A stretch of 64,000 bases of DNA from positions 1 to 64,000 of the forward strand of contig JAOEWO010000009.1 in assembly GCA_028383925.1 (NCBI GenBank), written 5' to 3'. Numbering within the stretch: position 1 is the stretch's first letter; every line of letters starts with the position of its first letter. Position numbers and translations under genes: made by a program. This DNA is from Winogradskyella sp. (GTDB taxonomy: Bacteria > Bacteroidota > Bacteroidia > Flavobacteriales > Flavobacteriaceae). The notes under the pieces were generated by a model, which made no database searches, was not told the origin of the DNA, and saw only the letters and a program-made list of their open reading frames with translations. Positions 17,361 to 25,958 of the stretch are shown in pieces.

Positions 17361-18701
17361 ATGACTAAAAATCATTCTACTGATATCTTAGCCTTTAAAT
17401 TGAAAAAAAGTATGGAGATTAAACAACTAGAGATTACCCAAATTATTAAAAGAGATTACGAAACAAGTCCGTTTGTTTTAAATAAAATTTCCAATGCTGT
17501 AGAAAAAGCGATGCTTTCTGTTGGTAATGGTAGTAAAGAAGATGCAAAGTCTATTTCTGCAAACGTTTTACAAGAATTACTAGAGCGCAAAGAAAGAGAT
17601 AATAAATATTTGCCAACGGTAGAAGAGGTACAAGATCTTGTAGAGCTTAAATTAATGAATAGTACGTTTCAAGATGTAGCTAAAGCTTACATTTTATATA
17701 GAGACGAGCAAACTAGAAACAGAAAAACAAATGTTTTTGAAAAGCGTATTAATTTAAAACCTTACGAGTATCCTGCTCTTAACGAATATGTAGATGCTAT
17801 TAGACACTCATACTGGATTCATTCAGAATTTAACTTTACTAGTGATATTCAAGATTTTAAAACGAGACTAACCGTTGTAGAGCAAAATGCAATTAAAAAT
17901 ACAATGTTAGCCATTTCTCAGATTGAAGTTGCTGTAAAATCATTTTGGGGCGATATTTATGGTAAAATGCCAAAGCCCGAAATTGGAGCTGTTGGTGCAA
18001 CCTTTGCCGAAAGTGAAGTACGCCACCATGATGCCTACTCACACTTGTTAGAAATTTTAGGACTTAACAACGAATTTAAGAGACTAAAGAAAAAGCCCGT
18101 AATAATGAGACGTGTTCATTATTTAGAAACGGCTTTAAAAAATGCAAAGAGTGACGATAATAAAGAGTATGCTGAGTCTATTATGCTATTCTCTCTATTT
18201 ATAGAGCATGTGTCTTTATTCTCTCAATTTTTAATAATAATGGCCTTTAATAAACATAGAAATATGTTGAAAGGTATTTCTAATGTGGTAGAAGCAACTT
18301 CTAAAGAAGAGCAGATTCACGGAGATTTTGGAATAGACATTATTAATATTATTAAAAACGAAAACCCAACTTGGTTTGACGAGGAGCATAGCGTTTTAGT
18401 AAAATCATTATGTGAAGAAGCTTTTGAATCTGAAAGCAAAATTATTGATTGGATTTTTGAAGCTGGTGAATTAGAGTTCTTACCTAAAGATGTTATTAAA
18501 GAATTTGTAAAAAATAGATTTAACAATTCATTAGAAAGCATCGGAATTGATAAAATATTTGAAACAAATGAGGCCTTATTAGTGCAAACCGAATGGTTTG
18601 ATGATGAAATCATTGGAACAAAACATGGAGATTTCTTTGTGAAGCGTTCTATCAATTACAGCAAAAGAACCAAAAGTATAACCAGCGATGACCTTTTTTA
18701 A
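17361..18701 (+). CDS. nrdB: class I ribonucleotide reductase beta subunit with N-terminal ATP-cone
   Basis: Residues about 20-115 form an ATP-cone (ITQIIKRDYETSPFVLNKIS, VQDLVELKLM, VAKAYILYRDEQ), the allosteric module normally found on NrdA. The radical-generating ferritin-like domain follows, with metal-ligand helices containing AISQIEVAV, SEVRHHDAYSH (Glu 219, His 222 and a Tyr at 226, the position of the E. coli radical Tyr) and EEQIHGDFG. The same design is known from Leeuwenhoekiella blandensis NrdB, a class Id dimanganese enzyme, so this may be class Id. Start uncertain: the ATG at 17412 (MEIKQLEI) sits just before the cone. nrdA begins 3 bp after the stop. Confidence 0.93.
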   Translation: MTKNHSTDILAFKLKKSMEIKQLEITQIIKRDYETSPFVLNKISNAVEKAMLSVGNGSKEDAKSISANVLQELLERKERDNKYLPTVEEVQDLVELKLMNSTFQDVAKAYILYRDEQTRNRKTNVFEKRINLKPYEYPALNEYVDAIRHSYWIHSEFNFTSDIQDFKTRLTVVEQNAIKNTMLAISQIEVAVKSFWGDIYGKMPKPEIGAVGATFAESEVRHHDAYSHLLEILGLNNEFKRLKKKPVIMRRVHYLETALKNAKSDDNKEYAESIMLFSLFIEHVSLFSQFLIIMAFNKHRNMLKGISNVVEATSKEEQIHGDFGIDIINIIKNENPTWFDEEHSVLVKSLCEEAFESESKIIDWIFEAGELEFLPKDVIKEFVKNRFNNSLESIGIDKIFETNEALLVQTEWFDDEIIGTKHGDFFVKRSINYSKRTKSITSDDLF

Positions 18702-18704
18702 ACC

Positions 18705-20510
18705 ATGAACGACAACACTAACTTAGACCTCGACAATAACATGATTAAAGCACAAACTTCAGCAACACCAGCATCTAGCCAAGAGGAATTACTTAATGCT
18801 AGAAAAGAAGCTATAAAAGAAGCTAACAAAGAGCCAGAAATTAAATGGTTAACAGAAAATAGTCGAAAGTTTTTAGCTTCGGGTTATTTAACAGAAGGTA
18901 CCAATCCTGAAGAAAGAATTAGAGAAATTGCTGAAAGAGCAGAAGAGATTTTAAAAATTGATGGTTTTGCAGATAAGTTTTATGGCTACATGGCAGAAGG
19001 TTATTATTCTTTAGCCTCACCTGTTTGGTCTAACTTTGGTAAAAAACGTGGTTTGCCAATAAGTTGTTTTGGTTCGCATATTTCTGATGATATGGGCGAT
19101 ATCCTTTATACACAGTCTGAAGTTGGGATGATGTCTAAATTAGGTGGTGGTACATCTGGTTACTTCGGTAAATTAAGACATAGAGGCGCACCAGTAAAAA
19201 ATAATGGAGAGTCTTCTGGCGCTGTACACATTATGCAATTATTTGAAAAAATGGTTGATGTTGTAAGTCAAGGTTCTGTAAGAAGAGGTCGTTTTTCTCC
19301 TTATTTACCAATAGATCATCCAGACATTAATGAGTTTTTAGAAATAGGAACTGAAGGTAACCCAATACAAGAGTTAACACATGGTGTAACCGTGGGTAAC
19401 GAGTGGATGGAGCAAATGATAGAAGGTGATGCAGATAAAAGAGCCATTTGGGCAAAAGTATTACAAAGAAGAGGTGAGATAGGATACCCTTACATTTTCT
19501 TTAAAGATAATGCTAATAATGCAGCACCAGATGTATACCAAGAGAAAAAACATGAGATTTACGCAAGTAACTTATGTTCAGAAATAATGTTACCTACAAA
19601 CGATAAATGGTCTTTTGTATGCGTATTATCATCTATAAACTTATTGCATTACGATAAGTGGAAAGATACTGACGCTGTAGAAACTATGGTGTATTTCTTA
19701 GACGCTGTTTTAGAAGAGTTTGTAACTAAGTTAGAAGAATTTAGAGATTCGCCAGACCGTGATGATAGACAAACGTTTATGTTTATGGAGAAGGCCTATA
19801 ATTTTGCTAAAGAAAATAGAGCATTAGGAATGGGAGCTTTAGGATGGCACTCATTATTACAATCTAGAATGTTAGGATTTGACTCTAAAGAAGCATTTGA
19901 TCTTAACAGTGAAATATTTAAAACTATAGGCGAAAAATCTCGTAAAGCATCGGAAGAATTAGCCGTGTTATTTGGTGAGCCAGAGGTATTAAAAGGTTAC
20001 GGAAGACGTAATACAACATTAAACGCAGTAGCACCAACAACATCTTCGGCATTTATTTTAGGACAAGTATCACAAGGTATTGAGCCAATTTGGTCTAACA
20101 GTTATGTAAAAGATATTGCTAAAATAAAGACCACAATAAAAAACCCATTCTTAAAAGCACTTTTAATAGAAAAAGGAATGGATACTGTTGATGTTTGGAA
20201 AAGCATTAGAGATTACGATGGTTCGGTACAACATTTAGAAGGACTTACAGATCACGAAAAGGATGTGTTTAAAACCTATTCTGAAATTGACCAAATGACG
20301 TTGATTTACCAAGCCGCAAACAGACAAAACCACATAGATCAAGGACAGTCTTTAAACATTATGGTACATCCAGATATGCCAGTTAAAGAGATTAACAAGA
20401 TTTATGTTACAGCTTGGAAATTAGGTGTAAAATCATTGTACTACCAACACAGTATGAATGCCGCACAGAAATTTAAACAAAAGAAAGAATGTGCTAGCTG
20501 TGAAGGCTAA
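18705..20510 (+). CDS. nrdA: class I ribonucleotide reductase alpha subunit lacking ATP-cone
   Basis: The catalytic subunit reducing ribonucleoside diphosphates. At 601 residues it begins directly with the catalytic barrel and has no N-terminal ATP-cone. Visible: SLASPVWSNFG, the active-site Cys in LPISCFGS, SGAVHIMQLFEK, the central Asn-x-Cys-x-Glu in SNLCSEIMLP, the radical-transfer Tyr pair in KSLYYQHS, and a C-terminal redox CASCEG. Activity control by ATP/dATP must therefore come from the cone on NrdB. The first 35 residues are low complexity. Co-transcribed with nrdB (3-bp gap); a strong terminator follows. Confidence 0.95.
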   Translation: MNDNTNLDLDNNMIKAQTSATPASSQEELLNARKEAIKEANKEPEIKWLTENSRKFLASGYLTEGTNPEERIREIAERAEEILKIDGFADKFYGYMAEGYYSLASPVWSNFGKKRGLPISCFGSHISDDMGDILYTQSEVGMMSKLGGGTSGYFGKLRHRGAPVKNNGESSGAVHIMQLFEKMVDVVSQGSVRRGRFSPYLPIDHPDINEFLEIGTEGNPIQELTHGVTVGNEWMEQMIEGDADKRAIWAKVLQRRGEIGYPYIFFKDNANNAAPDVYQEKKHEIYASNLCSEIMLPTNDKWSFVCVLSSINLLHYDKWKDTDAVETMVYFLDAVLEEFVTKLEEFRDSPDRDDRQTFMFMEKAYNFAKENRALGMGALGWHSLLQSRMLGFDSKEAFDLNSEIFKTIGEKSRKASEELAVLFGEPEVLKGYGRRNTTLNAVAPTTSSAFILGQVSQGIEPIWSNSYVKDIAKIKTTIKNPFLKALLIEKGMDTVDVWKSIRDYDGSVQHLEGLTDHEKDVFKTYSEIDQMTLIYQAANRQNHIDQGQSLNIMVHPDMPVKEINKIYVTAWKLGVKSLYYQHSMNAAQKFKQKKECASCEG

Positions 20511-20551
20511 TTAAATGCCTTTGAAAAAAGGAATCTTATAAAATTGAATTT

Positions 20552-20584
20552 AAAAAAAGCATCTCTAATTGAGATGCTTTTTTA
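20552..20584. terminator. bidirectional terminator after nrdA
   Basis: AAAAAAAGCATCTC / GAGATGCTTTTTT with a five-base loop, flanked by A and T runs, 40 bp after the nrdA stop. Confidence 0.85.
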
Positions 20585-20612
20585 ATTAAATACTAATAAA
20601 AACCTTCAAGTT

Positions 20613-20639
20613 TGTCATTCTGAACTTGTTTCAGAATCT
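20613..20639. repeat. REP-like palindromic element
   Basis: TGTCATTCTGAACTTG followed by TTTCAGAATCT contains an ATTCTGAA / TTCAGAAT inverted repeat. I recall this phrase as a dispersed intergenic repeat in Flavobacteriia genomes. It is single copy here and its last bases overlap the stop codon of the convergent - strand gene. Confidence 0.5.
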
Positions 20640-21357
20640 AAATTTCAAACAAAGTATCTGTACCCAAATAGCTATCATCTTTATTATAATACCAAGCTCT
20701 TAATTTAGGCATTTTAATGCCATTAACGATAGCTTCTTCAGAGAGTAATATATATTCTCCGCTTTTGGGTTTTACCTTGCCATTAGCATCTGTTTTAAAA
20801 AATTGATACACTTCCATGGCATACGTATTAGGGTTAAAATAGAAGTACCATACGTCGCTACCTACGGCTTCGTTATAAGTTACTTTTAATACCAAATACT
20901 CCTTCCCTTTAAACGTTCTTTTTTCAACAGTTTTACTAAGATTAGTGCCAGGGTCTCTTAACTTTATAGGTAAGCCATAGAGGTAAGTATAGTAGTTTTT
21001 ATAAAGGGTTGCTCTCTTGCAAGACATGTTTTTTTCTTTAGCCGCAATACTATCTATGTTTTTACCATTATACACCATATAGCATTTGCCTTTTGTAAGG
21101 GTGTAAACAGTGGTAACCGTGTGTTTAGTGGCTTTGATACTAAAAAACTCATTACGCAGATCTAATCGTATAAGGCTTGTACGTGCTGGTGCATTTGGTG
21201 TGGTCATTACTACTTTAAATTTACCTTTAAATGTTTTCCAGCTATCTGTTGGGTCATGATAATTTATAGACTTTTCTAACAACGCTTCTGCCGTTATATT
21301 TTGCGCAATACCAGTTAAGGAAAAACAGCACATTACTAATGTTATAATAGTTTTCAT
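20638..21357 (-). CDS. secreted DUF6503-like protein
   Basis: Signal peptide (SLTGIAQ|NITAEALLEKS) then about 220 residues with a LolA/outer-membrane-lipoprotein-sorting-like beta layout: WKTFKGKFKVVMTT, TLTKGKCYMVYNGK, YYTYLYGLPIKLRDPG, VWYFYFNPNTYAMEVYQF. It resembles the DUF6503 group of Bacteroidota periplasmic proteins, whose function is unknown. It lies between nrdA and the broken OmpA gene and seems to be transcribed alone; its stop lies in a REP-like repeat. Confidence 0.7.
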   Translation of the reverse strand: MKTIITLVMCCFSLTGIAQNITAEALLEKSINYHDPTDSWKTFKGKFKVVMTTPNAPARTSLIRLDLRNEFFSIKATKHTVTTVYTLTKGKCYMVYNGKNIDSIAAKEKNMSCKRATLYKNYYTYLYGLPIKLRDPGTNLSKTVEKRTFKGKEYLVLKVTYNEAVGSDVWYFYFNPNTYAMEVYQFFKTDANGKVKPKSGEYILLSEEAIVNGIKMPKLRAWYYNKDDSYLGTDTLFEI

Positions 21358-21393
21358 TTGGTTTAAATTTTCTACAAATTACAAATTTGGAAA

Positions 21394-21439
21394 TAAAAAA
21401 AGCATCCAATGCCGAATTTTACGGGAGGATGCTTTTTTT
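21394..21439 (-). terminator. terminator after the OmpA gene
   Basis: AAAAAAAGCATCC / GGATGCTTTTTTT with a 20-base loop lies 25 bp past the OmpA frame's natural stop, and 37 bp upstream of the next - strand gene. Confidence 0.7.
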
Positions 21440-21463
21440 AATTGCCGTGTATACTTTAAAGGA

Positions 21464-22315
21464 CTATTTTGCTTCCATTAAAGCAAAAAATTTGTCAATA
21501 TTTGGCATTAAAATAATTCGTGTTCTTCTGTTTTTAGAACGGTTTTCGCGTGTGTTATTATCAACTAAAGGCTGGTAACTACTACGGCCAGATGCAATTA
21601 ATTGTACTGGGTTTACTTTATATTTGTTTTGTAATTGTCTTATTACAGAAGTTGCTCTTAGTACGCTTAAGTCTCAGTTGTCTGCAATTTTATCTGTATT
21701 TATGGTTCTAGAATCGGTGTGGCCTTCTACCATAACATCAATACTTGCTTCTGAGTTTATAACATCAGCAAGTTTTTGGAGAATAGTGTTTGCTTTACTG
21801 CTAATTCTATAACTACCAGAGTTAAATAACATTTTATCAGATATAGAAATCATAACTACAGTTTCGTTAATATTAACGGCAATATCTTCATCTTCATTTA
21901 AGGCGCTTGTATTTATTGTTTTTTCAAGATTGTATTGCACTGCTAAGTTCATAGAGTCTTTTAATGTTTTTGCCTGTTCTAGTTTAGTAGGATCCACATT
22001 TTTTAAGGTTGCTAGCAATTGGCGTTTACTTGCATTAGAGATTACGGTGCCATCTGCATTAATGTTTAGTTTAATGTCATTTTCTATTTTAAGACCTTCA
22101 ACATCATCATTAAGCGCGTTTAATTTTGAATTGTAATCATTAACTCTAGATTGAATTTTTGCAAATTTAGTTTCTAGGTCTTCTTTTTCTACTCTAGTCT
22201 TGGTTAGTTCACTTTTAATTTCACCATTTTCTTGTTGTAAGGCTATATATTTCTTTTTTGAAACACAAGAACTTAATAAAATTACGGTTACTAAAAGGAT
22301 TGAAATTTTCTTCAT
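21464..22315 (-). pseudogene. OmpA-family lipoprotein interrupted by an in-frame TGA
   Basis: The start shows a lipoprotein signal (LLSSCVSKKKY), then a coiled coil (EIKSELTKTRVEKEDLETKF) and an OmpA C-terminal peptidoglycan-binding domain (SGSYRISSKANTIL, MVEGHTDSRTI). At codon 214 a TGA (21674-21676) interrupts it exactly where the family has Trp in the DNWDLS motif. The same frame then continues DLSVLRATSVIRQLQ, ASGRSSYQPLVDNN, ENRSKNRRTRIILMP to a TAG at 21464. A TGG to TGA change explains everything. The truncated 213-aa product would lack half of the binding domain. Pseudogene, sequencing error or rare read-through; the first two are likelier. Confidence 0.8.
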
Positions 22316-22367
22316 ATTATTAACTTTAAGTTAAATTAGATTTACACTTTTATATACGATTAAGTGT

Positions 22368-22375
22368 TAGCTTTG
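22368..22375 (+). promoter_or_regulatory. candidate promoter -7 element
   Basis: TAGCTTTG matches TAnnTTTG, 26 bp before the ATG of the chromate-transporter family gene. Confidence 0.4.
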
Positions 22376-22401
22376 GACGTTGAATGTTTTAAATTTTTAT
22401 A

Positions 22402-23526
22402 ATGAATTCTAAATTAAAGGAAGTTGCTTTAGTATTTTTTAAGTTAGGTTGTTTTGCTTTTGGTGGCCCAGCTGCACACATTGCAATGATGGAAGAAGAA
22501 ATTATTGAAAAAAGAAAATGGATGACAAGAGATTATTTTCTCGATCTTATAGGTGCTACTAATTTAATACCAGGGCCAAATTCTACCGAAATGACTATGC
22601 ATTGTGGTTATGAGCGTGCAGGTAAATCAGGCTTATTTGTTGCTGGTCTTGCATTTATTTTTCCCGCAACCATTATTACAGCATTATTGGCTTATTTGTA
22701 TGTGGAGTATGGTGAGTTACCAGAAGTAGAACCATTTATTTATGGTATTAAACCTGCGGTATTGGCAATTATAGCTTCTGCAATACTTAAGCTTAGTAAA
22801 AAAGCAATTAAGAGTATAGAGTTAGCCCTATTGGGTGTTATGGTTTTAACAGCTAGTTTACTTGGTGTTAATGAAATTGTAGCCTTATTATCTGCGGGTG
22901 TTTTTGGGATGTTTTACTTTTACTTAAAATCTAAATCACAATCTACGCTCAACGCATTTACACCACTTTTATGGGTATTTGGTATAAAAGCAACTGCGGC
23001 AAAGTTGACCACATTAAAACTCTTTTTAATTTTCTTAAAAGTAGGTTCTATACTTTATGGTAGCGGTTATGTTTTGTTTGCGTATTTAGATGCAGAACTT
23101 GTAACTCGAGGTTTACTGACTAGAGCAGAGTTAATAGATGCTATAGCTATTGGGCAATTTACCCCAGGACCCGTATTATCTACATCTACTTTTATAGGTT
23201 ACCAACTCTCTGGTTTTAGTGGTGCTTTGGTGGCGACAACCGGTATTTTTTTACCGTCCTTTTTGTTTGTGTTAATCTTAAACCCATTTATAGCAAAAAT
23301 GCAACAATCTAAGATGTTGAGGTACTTTTTAGACGCCGTTAATGTTGCTGCTGTTGCTGTAATGTTAGCTGTACTCTTTATAATGGTAAAAGAAACACTT
23401 ATAGAATGGCAAAGTATTCTTATTGCTTTAATAGCCGTTGTATTAACGTTTAAAACTAAAGTAAGTACTATTTGGACTATAGTTATTGGTGCAGTTATAG
23501 GCTACTTAGTAATTACGCTTTTTTAA
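22402..23526 (+). CDS. chromate transporter (CHR) family protein
   Basis: A two-domain CHR-family permease of 374 residues. Each half carries the family phrase: FFKLGCFAFGGPAAHIAMM and LIPGPNSTEMT in the first, FLKVGSILYGSGYVLFAYLD and QFTPGPVLSTSTF in the second. About ten to twelve membrane segments. Well-studied members export chromate, with sulfate as the structural analogue, but many homologs in marine bacteria are not linked to chromate resistance, so the natural substrate is open. Monocistronic, ending in a strong terminator. Confidence 0.9.
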   Translation: MNSKLKEVALVFFKLGCFAFGGPAAHIAMMEEEIIEKRKWMTRDYFLDLIGATNLIPGPNSTEMTMHCGYERAGKSGLFVAGLAFIFPATIITALLAYLYVEYGELPEVEPFIYGIKPAVLAIIASAILKLSKKAIKSIELALLGVMVLTASLLGVNEIVALLSAGVFGMFYFYLKSKSQSTLNAFTPLLWVFGIKATAAKLTTLKLFLIFLKVGSILYGSGYVLFAYLDAELVTRGLLTRAELIDAIAIGQFTPGPVLSTSTFIGYQLSGFSGALVATTGIFLPSFLFVLILNPFIAKMQQSKMLRYFLDAVNVAAVAVMLAVLFIMVKETLIEWQSILIALIAVVLTFKTKVSTIWTIVIGAVIGYLVITLF

Positions 23527-23540
23527 ATATTTGATTAATA

Positions 23541-23575
23541 AAAAGCCTCAAATCTTATAAAGATTTGAGGCTTTT
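23541..23575. terminator. bidirectional terminator
   Basis: A 16-bp perfect stem, AAAAGCCTCAAATCTT / AAGATTTGAGGCTTTT, with a four-base loop, between the convergent CHR-family and PiT genes. Confidence 0.88.
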
Positions 23576-23599
23576 GTTATTTTAAAAAAGATTGGTAAT

Positions 23600-25879
23600 T
23601 TAATCTTCTTCAGCTGTAATTGTTGCAGGTTCAACAGAACTATCATGAGCGTTGTAGTACTCTTCTAATAAATTCATTGTCGCTGTTAATAAATCTTTAG
23701 TTTCTAATAATAAGCCAAAATATAAGGTCGTATTTTTTGGACTAGATTCTTCTGTTCTTGTTCTGGCAACTTGCTTAACAATTTTATCGGTTACCAGGTC
23801 AAAGATTTCTTTTTTGTTGTTTATAACAGCACCTATTTGCTCAAATGAATGCGAATCGAATGCTGCTGTTGTTTTATTAAAAAGAATTTCTATAGCATCA
23901 TCTACTTCTTTTAGTTCTTTTATCTGACTAAATTTAAGCTTCTTGTGATTGTTATTAATATGCTTATGGCTAGTTTTAGAGATGTACTCTAAAGATTGCG
24001 TCATGTCTTGTAAATAGCCTAAAATATTAATATAAAAACTACTGGCTCTTAAACTGGTTTCATCTAGGTTTTTAATAAAGTAGAATATATTATCGCGTAG
24101 ATTATCTACCTCTTCAGATAGCTTATCTATTTGTTTCTTGTTCTTTTTTAATAACGCTAAATCTTGTTTAGCTAAGCCTTTAATTGCATTAGTGTATATT
24201 CTGTTTCCACGTTTTACGACACTTGCAATGTTACTAGCACTCTCTAAGATAACTCCTTGTACAGAACTACTTCCTGTTTCTTTTAAGCTATCTTCATCAA
24301 TAGTTTTGTTAGACTCATTTTTATGAGACATGTAATTTCTGTATAATAGAATACCTGTTAATAACAATAAAATAGGCGTCATTACAGACGGATTCCACTG
24401 TATTAAAAACACAACAAAACCAGCAGCTACAAATGCGCCAATTGCGGTACCAAACCAACCACCAATAACGTTTAATACACCAGCAACTCTGTATACTGCA
24501 CTTTCTCTTCCCCATGCTCTATCGGCAAAAGAGGTTCCCATAGCAACCATAAAAGTTACATATGTAGTAGAAAGTGGTAATTTCATTGATGTAGCAATAG
24601 CGATTAATACACCAGCAACCATAAGGTTTACTGCTGCCCTAATCATATCAAATGCAGGCGCATCAATACTTTGATCTTTAGTTAAAGTTACGGCATTTGG
24701 TTTTTCAAAACTTCTGCCTATTTTCTCTTGAGTAGATTTAGGTATTACTACGCTAAATACGTTAGATAACCAAGTCGTTCCTTTTACAACGCTTCTAGAT
24801 AACCCATTTGGTTCAAATTTATCGTGAGTATCACCTTGGCGAGATAAACTTAATTCTGTCTCAGCTACCGTTTTTGCTTTTTTAGAAAACCATAAGGTAA
24901 GTACCATAATTGCACCAGCTATAAATAATAGTAAAGGTTCTGCAGGTACTTTTTTCTCTAATACTTGCATAGAAAATAAAGAAGCATCTACACCAGATAC
25001 AGACCAAGCTTCATAAGAATGGTATGCAGCCATTGGCACTCCTATAAAGTTTACCAAATCATTACCAGAAAAAGCTAATGCTAAACCAAAAGTACCTACG
25101 GCAATAACGACTAGTAATATTGTTTTTTTTGTGATGGCCTGAAAAGCAAAAGAGACTAATAACCACATTACAAAACTACCAAGTATGATGTAAATTTCAT
25201 TTCCTTCTACAATACTTTTAAGATCTTTATAGTATGGTGTCCCTTTCAAGCCTTTTAAAAATATAAAGTAAGTAATAGCAGTTAAACAAACAGCTCCAAA
25301 TATGGCGCCAAAATTTTTGATTTTATTTTCATATTGAAATGTAAATATTAATCGCGAAACCCATTGTACTAAAGCACCAACTGTAAAAGCAATAAATACA
25401 GACATCAGTATACCTCTAATAATTTCTATAGCCTTCTCTGTATTTATATAACTACCTAAATCAGAGATAGTTGCTGAGTCTGAAGCTGTAATTTTAATTA
25501 AAGACATTACTACAGCCGCACCTAATAAATTAAAAACAATAGATACCGTTGTAGAAGTTGGTAGGCCAAGCGTATTAAAGAAATCTAATAACAATATATC
25601 TGTTATCATTACTGCCATAAAGATGTACATAATATCTTCAAAGCTAAACATGGCGGGTACAAAGATGCCTTTACGGGCAACCTCCATCATTCCGCTAGAA
25701 AAAACGGCGCCTATAAAAATACCTAAACTTGCCACAATCATAATGGTTCGCATAGAAATAGCTTTAGAACCAATTGCTGAGTTTAAGAAATTAATAGCAT
25801 CATTACTAACACCTACAACTATATCAAATACAGCTAAGACGGTAATAGCAATCAACATAAATAAGTAAATATTCTCCAT
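23600..25879 (-). CDS. inorganic phosphate transporter (PiT) with C-terminal PhoU-like domain
   Basis: The N-terminal part (about 1-530) is a PiT-family permease with duplicated signatures: GVSNDAINFLNSAIGS, LGLPTSTTVS, and later AFSGNDLVNFIGVP and MKLPLSTTYVTFM. From about 540 to the end is a soluble helical region (LSEEVDNLRDNIFYF, ITEE-type ends) resembling the PhoU/DUF47 partners that usually accompany PiT as separate genes. At 759 residues it is a transporter-regulator fusion, common in Bacteroidota. It imports phosphate with a cation. The porin gene lies 79 bp upstream in the same direction, so both probably form one phosphate-uptake operon. Confidence 0.93.
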   Translation of the reverse strand: MENIYLFMLIAITVLAVFDIVVGVSNDAINFLNSAIGSKAISMRTIMIVASLGIFIGAVFSSGMMEVARKGIFVPAMFSFEDIMYIFMAVMITDILLLDFFNTLGLPTSTTVSIVFNLLGAAVVMSLIKITASDSATISDLGSYINTEKAIEIIRGILMSVFIAFTVGALVQWVSRLIFTFQYENKIKNFGAIFGAVCLTAITYFIFLKGLKGTPYYKDLKSIVEGNEIYIILGSFVMWLLVSFAFQAITKKTILLVVIAVGTFGLALAFSGNDLVNFIGVPMAAYHSYEAWSVSGVDASLFSMQVLEKKVPAEPLLLFIAGAIMVLTLWFSKKAKTVAETELSLSRQGDTHDKFEPNGLSRSVVKGTTWLSNVFSVVIPKSTQEKIGRSFEKPNAVTLTKDQSIDAPAFDMIRAAVNLMVAGVLIAIATSMKLPLSTTYVTFMVAMGTSFADRAWGRESAVYRVAGVLNVIGGWFGTAIGAFVAAGFVVFLIQWNPSVMTPILLLLTGILLYRNYMSHKNESNKTIDEDSLKETGSSSVQGVILESASNIASVVKRGNRIYTNAIKGLAKQDLALLKKNKKQIDKLSEEVDNLRDNIFYFIKNLDETSLRASSFYINILGYLQDMTQSLEYISKTSHKHINNNHKKLKFSQIKELKEVDDAIEILFNKTTAAFDSHSFEQIGAVINNKKEIFDLVTDKIVKQVARTRTEESSPKNTTLYFGLLLETKDLLTATMNLLEEYYNAHDSSVEPATITAEED

Positions 25880-25958
25880 AATTTTTAATTAAAATAAGTT
25901 TGCAAATATCTTTATACAATTTTAGTTATACGTTACCTAATTGTTATTTTATTGTGTT

